Positions 1 to 9,308 of a DNA stretch of 64,000 nt are shown piece by piece; the stretch's first letter is position 1, and every line of letters starts with the position of its first letter. The stretch is from Microbacterium sufflavum (GTDB lineage: Bacteria; Actinomycetota; Actinomycetes; Actinomycetales; Microbacteriaceae), in NCBI RefSeq assembly GCF_023091155.1, contig NZ_JAHWXK010000001.1, forward strand, positions 1,674,001-1,738,000, in the 5' to 3' direction. Made by a program: the position numbers and the translations under genes. The notes below the pieces were generated by a model. The model saw only the letters and a program-made list of their open reading frames with translations, did no database searches and had not been told where the DNA came from.

Positions 1-149
1 CCGCGGTCGCCCTCGACGACCGTCGCGTGCAGGGCGTCACCGTCACGGTGCACAAGCCGCACGCGCCCATCCCGCTGGAGTTCGCCGATGTGGCCGTCAC
101 GGTGCACCGCACCCGGGCGCCGGAGACCCTGGAGGACATCACGGTATGA
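1..149 (+). CDS. folB: Dihydroneopterin aldolase, C-terminal end (partial)
   Basis: The gene enters from the left edge. Its last 48 codons are read in the frame starting at base 3 and end with TGA at 147-149. The visible residues ([20 protein letters not shown], then FADVAVTV) match the C-terminal strand and helix of FolB, which cleaves 7,8-dihydroneopterin in folate synthesis. The call is supported by the overlapping folK: the stop shares bases with the folK start (ATGA at 146-149), an arrangement typical of translationally coupled folate genes. The N-terminus and active-site residues are outside the window. Confidence 0.85.
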   Translation, partial: AVALDDRRVQGVTVTVHKPHAPIPLEFADVAVTVHRTRAPETLEDITV

Positions 150-685
150 GCCGCAATCTCACGCGCCCGCCCGACGTTCCCGCCCCGCGTCCCGGTCGCC
201 CGGAGACGGTCGCGGTCGTGGCGCTCGGGGCGAACCTGGGCGACCGGCAGGAGACGATCCGCGCGGCCGTCGAGCGCATCCGTCGGCTGCCGCTGGTGAG
301 CGACGTGCGCGTCTCGCGGCTGTTCGAGACGGTGGCGGTGCGCCTCGACGGTCCCGACCCCGACGCCCCGGGCTACGTCAACGCGGTCGCGCTCGTCACC
401 ACGCGGCTGGCGCCGGAGATCCTGCTGAGCATGCTGCACGCGATCGAGGACGAGAACGGGCGCGTGCGGGAGGAACGGTGGGGCGACCGCACGCTCGACC
501 TCGACCTCATCGCGTACGGCGATGTCGAATCGGACGACCCGCGGCTGGAGCTGCCGCATCCGCGCGCGGCCGAGCGCCTGTTCGTGCTGGAGCCGTGGCT
601 CGACGTCGACCCCGGCGCCGCACTGGTCGGACACGGACGCGTCGACGACCTCGTGGCGGGGCTGCGGGCGCGGGGCGACGCATGA
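146..685 (+). CDS. folK: 2-amino-4-hydroxy-6-hydroxymethyldihydropteridine diphosphokinase (HPPK)
   Basis: A 179-residue cytosolic enzyme that transfers pyrophosphate from ATP to hydroxymethyl-dihydropterin, the step after FolB in folate synthesis. The HPPK signatures are visible: [10 protein letters not shown] near residue 26, the loop around GYVNAV, and the ATP/Mg motif [15 protein letters not shown] with the conserved DLDLI, followed by LPHPR. Length is normal, with about 25 extra N-terminal residues that are proline-rich. The ATG overlaps the folB stop, and its own TGA overlaps the next ATG (682), so it sits inside a tightly coupled operon. Confidence 0.95.
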   Translation: MSRNLTRPPDVPAPRPGRPETVAVVALGANLGDRQETIRAAVERIRRLPLVSDVRVSRLFETVAVRLDGPDPDAPGYVNAVALVTTRLAPEILLSMLHAIEDENGRVREERWGDRTLDLDLIAYGDVESDDPRLELPHPRAAERLFVLEPWLDVDPGAALVGHGRVDDLVAGLRARGDA

Positions 686-1164
686 AGCGCACGTCCGTCG
701 GGCTGCTCGCCGTGCTCGCCCTCCTCGGGGGCGCCGTGGGGTTCGCGCTCGACCAGATGCTGACCGCGGGAGGGCGGGCCACGTTCACGCCGTCGCTGCT
801 GCTGCCCGTGCTGCTCGTGCTCATCGCGATCGCGGCGCTCGGAGTCGCCTGGCCGGTGCGCCGCAGCGTCCGCTCCGGAACGCGTATCGACCCGTTCCGC
901 GCGCTTCGTGCCGCGACACTGGCGCGGGCGTCGAGCCTGCTCGGCGCGATCATGGCCGGCTTCGGCGCAGGACTGCTGCTCTTCCTTCTGACGAGGCCGA
1001 TCGATCCGCCGGTAGGGTCGACAGTGGCGATGGCCGCGCTGATCGCGAGTGCAGTCGTGCTCGTCGTGGCCGCCCTCATCGCTGAACAGTTCTGCACCCT
1101 CCCGAAGGATCCTGATGACTCAGAACCCAGAGACCGCGCCCCTGAACCCGGCGGAGGGCACTGA
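682..1164 (+). CDS. DUF3180 membrane protein
   Basis: A 160-residue integral membrane protein that starts inside the folK stop (ATGA overlap). Four hydrophobic segments are visible: residues about 7-25, 40-58, 85-108 and 115-133. The C-terminal tail is acidic and proline/glycine-rich (DPDDSEPRDR). Position immediately after folK and the helix pattern match the actinobacterial DUF3180 family, whose function is not known. The reading frame is open far upstream, but the coupled ATG at 682 is the sensible start. Confidence 0.8.
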   Translation: MKRTSVGLLAVLALLGGAVGFALDQMLTAGGRATFTPSLLLPVLLVLIAIAALGVAWPVRRSVRSGTRIDPFRALRAATLARASSLLGAIMAGFGAGLLLFLLTRPIDPPVGSTVAMAALIASAVVLVVAALIAEQFCTLPKDPDDSEPRDRAPEPGGGH

Positions 1165-1696
1165 CCTCGACGCGCTGGACCGCGGCACGTACACGCAGTT
1201 GCGCACGGCGCGCAACGAGGCGCGCCTCGAGCTCGACGGCACGTGGCACCAGATCTCGCCGCGGTACGTCGTGTCGCAGATCGTGCAGAACGTCATCTTC
1301 CTGGTGATCGTCGCCGTCGCCGCGGTGGTGCTGAACGTCGTGCTCGAGCAGGACTGGGTCTGGATCCCCGCGGGCGCGATCATCCTGATCACCCTGATCA
1401 CGCTCGTGATCCTCCCGCGGCAGGCGCGCGCGATCGGCTACATGCTGCGCGCGGACGACATCGTGTTCCGCAAGGGGATCCTGTGGCAGCGCATGATCGC
1501 CGTGCCGTACGGGCGCATGCAGCTGGTCGACATCACGCAGGGCCCGCTCGACCGGGCGTTCGGCGTGTCCCAGCTGAAGATGGTGACGGCGGCGGCGACG
1601 ACGGGCGTGCAGATCCCCGGACTCACCCAGGCGGCGGCCGAGGCCCTGCGCGACACGCTCATCCAGGTGGCCGAGACCCGCCGGACCGGCCTGTGA
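1115..1696 (+). CDS. PH domain-containing membrane protein (YdbS-like)
   Basis: 193 residues from the ATG at 1115, which has GAAGGA six bases upstream; the frame stays open upstream but without a ribosome site. Residues about 50-95 form two transmembrane helices. The rest forms one bacterial PH (bPH2, formerly DUF304) domain, with the family pattern MLRADDIVFRKGILWQRMIAVPYGRMQLVDI followed by GPLDRAFGV (shown here in pieces: MLRADDIVFRKG, IPYGR-like AVPYGRMQLVDI). It overlaps the GTG of the following larger PH protein. In Gram-positive bacteria such pairs (YdbS/YdbT) are envelope proteins; the molecular role is not settled. Confidence 0.85.
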   Translation: MTQNPETAPLNPAEGTDLDALDRGTYTQLRTARNEARLELDGTWHQISPRYVVSQIVQNVIFLVIVAVAAVVLNVVLEQDWVWIPAGAIILITLITLVILPRQARAIGYMLRADDIVFRKGILWQRMIAVPYGRMQLVDITQGPLDRAFGVSQLKMVTAAATTGVQIPGLTQAAAEALRDTLIQVAETRRTGL

Positions 1697-3846
1697 GCGA
1701 GGCGCAGCTCCCTGGCTCCGCGGTCGGTCAGGCCGCGGCGCCGTCGACGAACCTCGCCGACGGCGAGTGGCACCGCATGCATCCGCTCACGCCGCTGTTC
1801 AAGGGCGGCCTGGCGCTGATCATCGTGGCCGGCATCGTGATCGCCAACATGCGCGATCGTGTGATCGCATGGCTGGTCGGCATGTTCACGCCGGAGGAAG
1901 CGCACTACGGCGACTACACCGGCGGCGATCCGGTGGACTGGGTGCTCTCGAACAACCTGGCGCTCGTGGCGCTGCTCGGGGTGCTGGCGCTCGTCGTCGT
2001 GCTCGTGGCGATCTTCTGGTTCGTGTGGCGCTTCCAGCAGTTCCGCATCACGGGCGACCACGTGGAGGTGCGCAAGGGCATCATCTTCCGGTCGCACCGG
2101 CGTGCGCCGCTCGACCGCGTGCAGGGCGTGAACCTGACGCGCCCGTTCCCCGCGCGCATCATCGGTCTCGCGAAGCTGGAGGTGGTCGGGGCGGGCAACG
2201 ACGCCAATGTCGAGCTCGAATACCTGGCCACGCCGCGGGCGGAGGGCGTGCGCGCGGAGATCCTGCGTCTGGCGTCGGGTGCACGGGCCGCCCGGCACGC
2301 CGCCATGAACCCGGGTGCGGAGGTGCCGGGGGAGCGGGTGTCGGCTCGGTCGCAGCTCGTCGGCTCGATGAACCAGGGGGTCACCGGCCTCATCGCGGGC
2401 GTCGATCTGGAAGACGTGGTGCCGGAGAGCGTCGTGAAGATCCCCACGGGGCGTCTGATCGGCTCGCAGGTGATCTCGGGTCTGCTGTGGCTCGTGTTCT
2501 TCGGTGCGATCTTCGCGATCGCGATCGGCAGCACGATCATCGGGGTCCTCGTCGACGGTGATCCGGACGGCGGCATCGTGCTGCTGGGGATCGGGCTCGG
2601 CATGGGCGTGCCGATGGTGGTGGCCGTCGTCGGTATCACCTGGGCGCAGATCTCCAAGTCGCTGCGCTACTCGATCGCGCCGACGCCGGACGGCGTGCGC
2701 ATCACCTACGGGCTGCTCACCACCGTCACCGAGACGCTTCCGCCCGGCCGCATCTTCGCGGTCGAGGTGTCGCAGTCGCTGCTGTGGCGTCCATTCGGCT
2801 GGTGGACCATCAAGATCAACCGGATGAGCGGCAAGAGCGCGGCGCAGCAGTCCTCCGGCAGCGGCCAGCAGTTCAACGTGGTGCTGCCGGTGGGCAAGCG
2901 CGCCGATGTCGAGCGGGTGCTCGCGCTGGTGCTTCCCGACCTTCCGCCCGCGAGCATCCCGCTGCTGTGGGAGCAGGGCGTCGTGGGTCCCGCCGCGGAC
3001 GACCCCTACCGCACGATGCCGCAGCGCGCGTGGTGGCGGCGGCCCTTCTCCTGGAGACGCCACGGCTACGCGGTGACCGCGGACGGGCTGCTGCTGCGGC
3101 GGGGCATCGTCTGGCGCAAGCTCGCGGTGTTCCCGCTGGCCCGACTGCAGGGCGTGTCGCTGAACCAGGGGCCGATCGATCGGGCGCAGCGGGTGTCCGG
3201 CGCGCAGGTGCACACCGTCCCCGGCCCGATCACCGGGATCCTCGCGGGGCTGGAGCGCGCGGACGCCCTCGCTCTGCTGGACGACGTCAGCCGCGCGGCC
3301 GCTGAGGCGGCGTCGCGCGACCGCACGCACCGGTGGAGCGAGCACGCGGTCGCGCCGGAGCCCCCGGCGTTCACCGGTCCGCCGCCACCTCCGGGTGCAC
3401 GGCCCGCGCCCTTCGCCCCACCCGTCGGGTCGCCCGCGGTGCCGCCGGTGGGGTCGCCTCCGGTGCAGCCTCCCGCGGTGCCTCCGGTGCCGCCCGCCGC
3501 GGTGCCGCCCGTCGCGGTGCCTCCAGTGCAGCCGCCCGCCGTGCAGCCTCCCGCGGCGCCCGCGGTGCAGCCTCCGGTGGGGCCGCCTCCGGTGCAGCCT
3601 CCCGCGGTGCCTCCGGTGGGGTCGCCCGCCGCGGTGCCTCCGGTGCAGCCGCCCGCGGTGCCTCCGGTGCAGCCGCCCGCCGTGCAGCCGTCCGCGGCGC
3701 CGCCGGTGCCGCCGCCTGCGGTGCAGCCGCCGCCGGTGCCTCCGGTGCAGCCTCCCGCGGTGCAGCCGCCGCCGACGCCCCCCGTGCAGCCGCCCGTGGT
3801 TCCGCCGACCCGTCGGTCGTCGAGGCCGGCTCCGACCGAGGAATGA
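1693..3846 (+). CDS. Large PH-domain membrane protein with proline-rich repeat tail (YdbT-like)
   Basis: 717 residues from a GTG at 1693 that overlaps the previous stop (GTGA), the coupling rule of this operon. Two N-terminal helices (about 40-57 and 80-105) precede a first PH module (RITGDHVEVRKGIIFRSHRR). A second helix pair at about 255-315 precedes another PH module, and a third PH-like block follows (VTADGLLLRRGIVWRKLAVF). From about residue 555 the chain becomes a low-complexity tail of PPAVPPVQ-type units over some 150 residues. Family members normally end after the last PH block, so the tail is an added, probably extracytoplasmic or cytoplasmic spacer; its side is not clear. Confidence 0.85.
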   Translation: MSEAQLPGSAVGQAAAPSTNLADGEWHRMHPLTPLFKGGLALIIVAGIVIANMRDRVIAWLVGMFTPEEAHYGDYTGGDPVDWVLSNNLALVALLGVLALVVVLVAIFWFVWRFQQFRITGDHVEVRKGIIFRSHRRAPLDRVQGVNLTRPFPARIIGLAKLEVVGAGNDANVELEYLATPRAEGVRAEILRLASGARAARHAAMNPGAEVPGERVSARSQLVGSMNQGVTGLIAGVDLEDVVPESVVKIPTGRLIGSQVISGLLWLVFFGAIFAIAIGSTIIGVLVDGDPDGGIVLLGIGLGMGVPMVVAVVGITWAQISKSLRYSIAPTPDGVRITYGLLTTVTETLPPGRIFAVEVSQSLLWRPFGWWTIKINRMSGKSAAQQSSGSGQQFNVVLPVGKRADVERVLALVLPDLPPASIPLLWEQGVVGPAADDPYRTMPQRAWWRRPFSWRRHGYAVTADGLLLRRGIVWRKLAVFPLARLQGVSLNQGPIDRAQRVSGAQVHTVPGPITGILAGLERADALALLDDVSRAAAEAASRDRTHRWSEHAVAPEPPAFTGPPPPPGARPAPFAPPVGSPAVPPVGSPPVQPPAVPPVPPAAVPPVAVPPVQPPAVQPPAAPAVQPPVGPPPVQPPAVPPVGSPAAVPPVQPPAVPPVQPPAVQPSAAPPVPPPAVQPPPVPPVQPPAVQPPPTPPVQPPVVPPTRRSSRPAPTEE
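3400..3810 (+). repeat. Proline-rich coding repeat (PPAVPPVQPP units)
   Basis: Imperfect in-frame repeats of CCTCCCGCGGTGCCTCCGGT and variants fill about 400 bases at the 3' end of the larger PH-protein gene. The units encode PPAVPPVQ, PPVGSP and PPAVQPP. The repeat length (about 15-30 bases) and near identity make it a likely site of slippage length variation and of assembly error. Confidence 0.85.
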
Positions 3847-4541
3847 GCGCCATGCGGGACGGCCGGCTGGGCGTCGGCATCGTCGGTGCAGGTCGCGTCG
3901 GGCCCGTGCTGGGCGCTGCGCTCGCCGGTGCAGGTCACGCCGTCGTCGGTATGACCAGTGGATCCGACGACGAACGAGCCTCGGCCGTGCTCCCCGGTGT
4001 GCCCGTGCTCGAGACGCAGGAGGTCGTCCGCCGGGCCGAGCTCGTGATCCTCGCCGTGCCCTCCGAGCAGCTCCCGGCGCTTGTCGCCGGCATCGCCGAA
4101 GTGGGCGGGTGGCAGGTGGGTCAGCTGGTGCTGCACACCGATGCGGCGCACGGCATCGAGGTGCTCCGTCCTGCCGCTGAGCGCGGAGCGATCCCGCTGG
4201 CGGTGCACCCGGCGATCACGTTCACCGGGACATCGATCGATCTCCGTCAGTTGCAGGCCGGCTATGCCGCGGTGACCGCTCCCGCGGCCGTCCTTCCCAT
4301 CGCGCAGGCGCTGGCCGTGGAGATGGGCTGCGAACCGGTGGTGATCGCGGACGCGGACCGGCCGGCGTACGCGGATGCGATCGCGACCGTGACCGAGTTC
4401 TCGCGGTCGATCATCGGGCAGTCCACGTCCCGGCTGCGGGAGATCGGCGTCGACAATCCCGGGGGGTACCTGTCTGCGCTCGTGCAGTCTACGGTGGAGC
4501 GGGCGCTGCGCGAGTCGTCCGAGCCGCCACCCCTGATCTGA
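3843..4541 (+). CDS. DUF2520 Rossmann-fold protein (6-phosphogluconate-dehydrogenase-like)
   Basis: 232 residues, ATG overlapping the previous stop (ATGA at 3843). The N-terminal nucleotide-binding motif GVGIVGAGRVGPVLGAAL (about residues 9-26) is followed by the Rossmann half, and the C-terminal half has the DUF2520 pattern with HPAITFTG near residue 120. In many actinobacteria this gene sits directly upstream of panC. Here it is followed instead by a convergent DUF2207 gene six bases away. An NAD(P)-dependent oxidoreductase role is inferred from the fold only. Confidence 0.8.
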   Translation: MSAMRDGRLGVGIVGAGRVGPVLGAALAGAGHAVVGMTSGSDDERASAVLPGVPVLETQEVVRRAELVILAVPSEQLPALVAGIAEVGGWQVGQLVLHTDAAHGIEVLRPAAERGAIPLAVHPAITFTGTSIDLRQLQAGYAAVTAPAAVLPIAQALAVEMGCEPVVIADADRPAYADAIATVTEFSRSIIGQSTSRLREIGVDNPGGYLSALVQSTVERALRESSEPPPLI

Positions 4542-4547
4542 CGGCGC

Positions 4548-6461
4548 TCACCGTCCGCCCGAGAAGCCGCCGCCGCCCCCGCCGCCCGAGAAGCCGCCGC
4601 CGAACGATCCGCCGCTCGACGAGGACCCGGTCGTCGGCGCCGTGTACGTCGCCGCCGACTGCGACGACGACATGAACGCCGCGAGCTGCACGCGCAGCGC
4701 GAGCGAGGTGGGATCGCCGATCCAGGCCGCGCCGCGCTGCTCTCGGGTGTAGGCGCGTTCGAGGACCTCGCCCCACTCGTCCTCCATCCCGAACAGCATC
4801 GCGTACGGCAGCAGTCGCTCATACACGTGGATCACCTCGGCACCATCGACCTCACGGCGTTCCGCACCGGTGTACGACTGCAGCATGCGCAGGCGGTCCT
4901 CCTCGGCCACGCGGATGAACTCGCGCACGCCCTGGAGGTACTCGAGCGTCCGGGCACCCTCCGGGGTGAGCACGGTGTGCTTCGAGAACGAGTAGAAGGC
5001 GGCGATGCCGACCAGTACCACGGCGAACGCCGCGGCGACGAGCGCCGGGATCGCGGCCAGCCGCCCGCTCGCCACGGCCCAGATGCCCACCCCGAGGCCC
5101 GCCAGCGCGATCGCGATGGCACACCACTGCACGACGACGGCGCCGCGACTCCGGGCCCGCTCCGTGAGGCCCCGCGTGGCGGCGGCCGTGGCCCCGGCGG
5201 TGGTGAGCGCCGACATGCGGGCGGCGAAGCTCTCGCTCGCGGTCGGCAGGTCGACCACGCCTTCCGCGTCGGCGCCGTGGAACAGGGCGTCGAGGGCGGC
5301 CGCGTCGAGCTCGTCCGGTGCGGAACCAGCAGGAAGACGGCGAAGTCGGGGTTGCTCGGGGCTGTCCCCCTCCTCGATGCGCAGCGCTCCGCGGACCGCG
5401 AGGTGCACGATCTCCGCGGGGATGACGTCCTGCGCCTTCGGGATGACCGCGGCGGCGACGAGCGGCGGCAGCGTCTCGGGCACGTCGTACTGGGCGACGA
5501 CGATCCCCGTCGCGCGGCGGCGACGTCGGGTGAAACCTGCAACGGCGAGCCACCCCGCGACCGCGACGCCGACCGCGCCGATCGCCGCTATCAGCGGCCC
5601 GACGTCCGCGACCGGGTCGGGCGTGCGGGCCGGCGGCTGCTGGACGGTGCCCGCCTCGAACCCGATCGCGACCGTCACGCCGTCCCCGGCCGCAAGGTCC
5701 GCCGCCGACGTGCGGAACGTGGCGCCGTCGCCCGTGGGGTCTGGACCGTCGAGCGTGCACGCGGTCGTGGATCCCGCCGGCCCCTGGTAGCAGCGGGTCG
5801 AACCGGTGAGCCTCGCGGCCAGCGCAGCGTCCACGTGGACTTCGGCGTCGAACCGCTCGATCGGCTGCGTGCTGTCCAGCGGAAGGAGGTTCCAGTAGAA
5901 CTCGTCGACCGCGGGCGTCGCGGAGTCTCTCGGCGACGTGGCCAAGACGACATCGCTCATCTCGTACTCGATCACATACGTCGTCAGGCCGCGCGCGTAC
6001 TGGTCGTCGCCGGTGAGCACCAGCAGCAGTCCGTCCTCGTCGTCGGTCTCGAACGGGACGTCGCGCCCTTCGCCGTCGGTGACGGACAGCACGCGGGTGT
6101 CGATGCGGGCGTTCTCGTACGAGGTCGCGAGGCCCCGGACGATCCCGCGGTTCTGGTCGAACTCAGGGAACCGTGCCACGAGGGTCTCGGTCACGTGGAG
6201 GCGAGCGCGACCGTCGACGAGACTCAGGTCGTAGGTGGCGTCCCACGACGCGTACGAGAAGTCGTCCACGTCGGCGGCGACCGTACGCGCCGCGGTGCCC
6301 GCGGTGCCCGTGGCGGCCGCGGCTGCCGGCGCGACCGCAGCGCGGTCCGACCGGGCGGAGGTGAGTGCCGGAGCGGCGGAGGCCGAGGCGACGGGGAGGA
6401 CGATGGCGCCGGCGGCGAGGACGAGGGCGGCGGAAGCGCGGGCGATCCTGGAGAGGGCCAT
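4548..6461 (-). CDS. DUF2207 membrane protein
   Basis: 637 residues. It begins with a signal peptide (RIARASAALVLAAGAIVLPV, cleaved near ASAAP). A long extracytoplasmic DUF2207 domain follows (DDFSYASWDATYDLSL; DFDQNRGIVRGL-like FPEFDQNRGIVRGL). There is a transmembrane helix near residue 300, a cytoplasmic region and further helices near 450-490. The C-terminus is the glycine/serine-rich tail characteristic of the family (GGSFGGGFSGGGGGGGF). Function is unknown; the domain architecture is that of a surface sensor or structural envelope protein. It converges on the DUF2520 gene and diverges from lysS. Confidence 0.85.
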   Translation of the reverse strand: MALSRIARASAALVLAAGAIVLPVASASAAPALTSARSDRAAVAPAAAAATGTAGTAARTVAADVDDFSYASWDATYDLSLVDGRARLHVTETLVARFPEFDQNRGIVRGLATSYENARIDTRVLSVTDGEGRDVPFETDDEDGLLLVLTGDDQYARGLTTYVIEYEMSDVVLATSPRDSATPAVDEFYWNLLPLDSTQPIERFDAEVHVDAALAARLTGSTRCYQGPAGSTTACTLDGPDPTGDGATFRTSAADLAAGDGVTVAIGFEAGTVQQPPARTPDPVADVGPLIAAIGAVGVAVAGWLAVAGFTRRRRRATGIVVAQYDVPETLPPLVAAAVIPKAQDVIPAEIVHLAVRGALRIEEGDSPEQPRLRRLPAGSAPDELDAAALDALFHGADAEGVVDLPTASESFAARMSALTTAGATAAATRGLTERARSRGAVVVQWCAIAIALAGLGVGIWAVASGRLAAIPALVAAAFAVVLVGIAAFYSFSKHTVLTPEGARTLEYLQGVREFIRVAEEDRLRMLQSYTGAERREVDGAEVIHVYERLLPYAMLFGMEDEWGEVLERAYTREQRGAAWIGDPTSLALRVQLAAFMSSSQSAATYTAPTTGSSSSGGSFGGGFSGGGGGGGFSGGR

Positions 6462-6541
6462 GCACCGAGGCTACCCAGCGACGGCCGCGGGCCCGCATCG
6501 CGCCTCGGTAAACTGGGGGAGACTTTCAAGGAGCCCCGCAC

Positions 6542-8074
6542 ATGACTGACGCGTCCGCCGCGCCCGAATCGGCCACGACCGACTCTTCCCCCGAGGACGA
6601 CGTCCACGAGCAGAAGGCGGTGCGACTCGCCAAGCGCGAGCGCCTGATCGCCCGACGCTCGGATGCGGGGGGCGGCGCGTTCCCCGTGGGCGTGCCGGTG
6701 ACCCACTCGATCCCCGCCCTACGCGCGGAGTACGGCGAGCTGGAGGCGGGCGCGGAGACCGGTGTCGTGGTCGGGGTGGCTGGCCGCGTGGTCTTCAGCC
6801 GCAACACCGGCAAGCTCTGTTTCGCGACGCTGCAGGCCGGCGACGGCAGCCGCATCCAGGCGATGGTCTCGCTCGCGAACGTGGGCGAGGAGTCGCTGGC
6901 CGACTGGAAGGAATACGTCGACCTCGGCGACCACGTGTTCGTGCACGGCGAGGTCATCTCGAGCCGCCGCGGAGAGCTGTCGATCATGGCGGACGACTGG
7001 GCGATCGCGTCGAAGGCCATCCTGCCGCTGCCGAACGCCTATGCGGAGCTCAGCGAGGAGGGCCGCGTGCGCAGCCGCTACCTCGACCTGATCGTGCGCG
7101 AGCAGGCCCGCACGACCGTCCGGGCGCGCGCCGCCGTGAACGCCAGCCTGCGGGCGACGTTCGCGAGCCACGACTACCTCGAGGTCGAGACCCCGATGCT
7201 GCAGGTGCAGCACGGTGGGGCATCGGCGCGTCCGTTCGTCACGCACTCGAATGCGTTCGACACCGAGCTCTACCTGCGCATCGCTCCGGAGCTGTACCTC
7301 AAGCGGGCCGTGGTCGGCGGGATCGAGCGCGTGTTCGAGATCAACCGCAACTTCCGCAACGAGGGCGCCGACTCGACGCACAGCCCCGAGTTCGCGATGC
7401 TCGAGGCCTACCAGGCCTACGGGGACTACAACCAGATGGCCGCCCTCACGCAGGAGCTCGTGCAGCAGGCGGCGATCGCGGTCTCCGGCTCGACGACCGT
7501 GACCTGGGCGGACGGCACCGAGTACGACCTCGGCGGCGAGTGGGACCGCATCTCCATGTACGAGTCGCTGTCGGCGGCGTCGGGCCGCACGGTGACGCCG
7601 CAGGACGCGGTGGAGGACCTGATCTCGTTCGCGCAGGCCCACGGTGTGGACGTGCCACCGCAGGCCACGCACGGCAAGCTGGTGGAGGAGCTCTGGGAGC
7701 ACTTCGTGAAGGGCGACCTGGTGCGCCCGACCTTCGTGATGGACTTCCCCGTCGACACCTCGCCCCTCGTGCGCGAGCACCGCTCGATCGCGGGCGTCGT
7801 GGAGAAGTGGGACCTCTACATCCGCGGGTTCGAGCTCGCGACGGGGTACTCGGAGCTGGTCGACCCTGTCATCCAGCGGGAGCGGTTCGAGGAGCAGGCG
7901 AAGCTCGCGGCCCGTGGCGATGTCGAGGCGATGCCGATCGATCAGGAGTTCCTGCGGGCACTCGAGCACGGCATGCCGCCGTCCGGCGGCATGGGGATGG
8001 GGATCGACCGTCTGCTGATGGCCATCACCGGCCTGGGCATCCGCGAGACCATCCTCTTCCCCCTCGTGAAGTGA
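6542..8074 (+). CDS. lysS: Lysyl-tRNA synthetase, class II
   Basis: 510 residues with AAGGAG nine bases before the ATG. It charges tRNA-Lys. The N-terminal OB-fold anticodon-binding domain (about 70-190, with GRVVFSRNTGKLCFATLQ) is followed by the class II core: motif 1 around LRATFASHDYLEVETPML, motif 2 FEINRNFRNEGAD with HSPEFAMLEAYQAYGDY, and motif 3 GGMGMGIDRLLMAITG near the C-terminus. The usual actinobacterial length and the complete motifs indicate a functional housekeeping enzyme. Confidence 0.97.
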   Translation: MTDASAAPESATTDSSPEDDVHEQKAVRLAKRERLIARRSDAGGGAFPVGVPVTHSIPALRAEYGELEAGAETGVVVGVAGRVVFSRNTGKLCFATLQAGDGSRIQAMVSLANVGEESLADWKEYVDLGDHVFVHGEVISSRRGELSIMADDWAIASKAILPLPNAYAELSEEGRVRSRYLDLIVREQARTTVRARAAVNASLRATFASHDYLEVETPMLQVQHGGASARPFVTHSNAFDTELYLRIAPELYLKRAVVGGIERVFEINRNFRNEGADSTHSPEFAMLEAYQAYGDYNQMAALTQELVQQAAIAVSGSTTVTWADGTEYDLGGEWDRISMYESLSAASGRTVTPQDAVEDLISFAQAHGVDVPPQATHGKLVEELWEHFVKGDLVRPTFVMDFPVDTSPLVREHRSIAGVVEKWDLYIRGFELATGYSELVDPVIQRERFEEQAKLAARGDVEAMPIDQEFLRALEHGMPPSGGMGMGIDRLLMAITGLGIRETILFPLVK

Positions 8075-8085
8075 CCGGCACCCGT

Positions 8086-9198
8086 TCATCGGCGGGTCCG
8101 TCCGCGGAAGGCCCAGTCGGGTAGCGCCTCCTCGGCGATCAGCCTCTCGAGGAGCATGGCGAGGCTGTACTCCCGATCGATGTCGCGCGCGAGCTCGACG
8201 TAGCGACCGGCGTGCGTGGCGCGGCCGAGTGCCCACGACAGCCACGCCGCTGCGGTGAGGGGCGCGGGTCGTGCCGTGCGTGGTGCCCTCGCTGCGGCAT
8301 GACGCACCACCTCCAACGCGCTGCGGAGCCGATTCGGATCGGGTGTGGGTCCGCGGCCGACGAACACCCGCCCGAGCTCGTCGGGAATTGGGCTGCCCGA
8401 GGCGGTGAAGGCGAGCTGCGCCTGGAGCGCACGGATACCGCCCTCTCGATCGCTCGCCCACTGCGCAAGGGCGGCGTCGCGGAGCGCGGGGCGCTGAAGG
8501 CACCAGAGCAGCGCCGCCCAGGCGAAGGGCGGGATCGTGTCCGGGCCTTTCAGCACCGCTTCGAAGAGCCCGGGGAGGTCGTCCAGCAGCGCGAGCGCGG
8601 CGAGCGCCTGCGGATCCTCCCGACCGGACACGCGGCCCTTCCCGTCCAGCGCGCCGCGGAGCCCGGTCAGCGCGCGCTCGACGCGCTGGCGCTCGGGCGC
8701 CCCCACGCGCGGTACCCGGGCTCCCGCGAGCTGGTCGCCGGACACGTCGCCGATCGAGGGGTGCGCGGGCGTGGGGCCGATCTCGGCGAGCGGCTTCAGC
8801 GTCGGCTTCCGGTCGAGGTAGCTGCTCCACCCGCCCGGCGTCACGCAGAGAGCATCCATCACTCGCATGCCCGCACCGCGCAGGCCGGCGAGAAGATGAT
8901 CCACCACCACGGCGCCGGGCAGCACCAGGCCATCCGCCGTCGTGACGCTCTCCTCGTCCGTGTACACGACGACGGCGGCGCCGTCCGTGCCGCGGACGCG
9001 CTGCAGGAGCCGCACGGCCGAGGCGGCGTAGCGGCCGGGGGGCATCGCGTCGTCGGGCGGGTCGAGCCGCATCGCCCCGTCGGTGCGGGAGCCGCGGAAC
9101 GGCAGGAGCACGATGCTCCGGCGCGGAGTGAACCCGGCGAGGGTGGGCACGATGCCCAGGAACTGGGCGGAGTCGGAGGCGTTGAGCACGGTGGTCAT
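8086..9198 (-). CDS. DUF4192 family protein
   Basis: 370 residues. The N-terminus (MTTVLNASDSAQFLGIVPTL, then GFTPRRSIVLLPF) is the DUF4192 signature, and the central region has the expected LVVDHLLAGLRGAGMRVMDAL-type helix and GGWSSYLD. Proteins of this family are found in most actinobacteria and have no assigned role. It lies 11 bases beyond the end of convergent lysS and diverges from a small membrane protein. No membrane segments or signal peptide are seen. Confidence 0.8.
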   Translation of the reverse strand: MTTVLNASDSAQFLGIVPTLAGFTPRRSIVLLPFRGSRTDGAMRLDPPDDAMPPGRYAASAVRLLQRVRGTDGAAVVVYTDEESVTTADGLVLPGAVVVDHLLAGLRGAGMRVMDALCVTPGGWSSYLDRKPTLKPLAEIGPTPAHPSIGDVSGDQLAGARVPRVGAPERQRVERALTGLRGALDGKGRVSGREDPQALAALALLDDLPGLFEAVLKGPDTIPPFAWAALLWCLQRPALRDAALAQWASDREGGIRALQAQLAFTASGSPIPDELGRVFVGRGPTPDPNRLRSALEVVRHAAARAPRTARPAPLTAAAWLSWALGRATHAGRYVELARDIDREYSLAMLLERLIAEEALPDWAFRGRTRR

Positions 9199-9308
9199 CC
9201 CGAGAGCATCGCCCGGTCGGCATCGCGTGGCGGGCCGCGAACCCGCAGTCGGGGGAGCATTCGTGGGAACCGGGCTCTGTGGAGGAGACCCTCGCGTACC
9301 ATGGAGTC

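Noticed and set aside
3400..3810. Regularly repeated units that could be taken for a CRISPR array
   Set aside because: The repeats have no unique spacers, stay in frame and encode a proline-rich tail of the PH protein.
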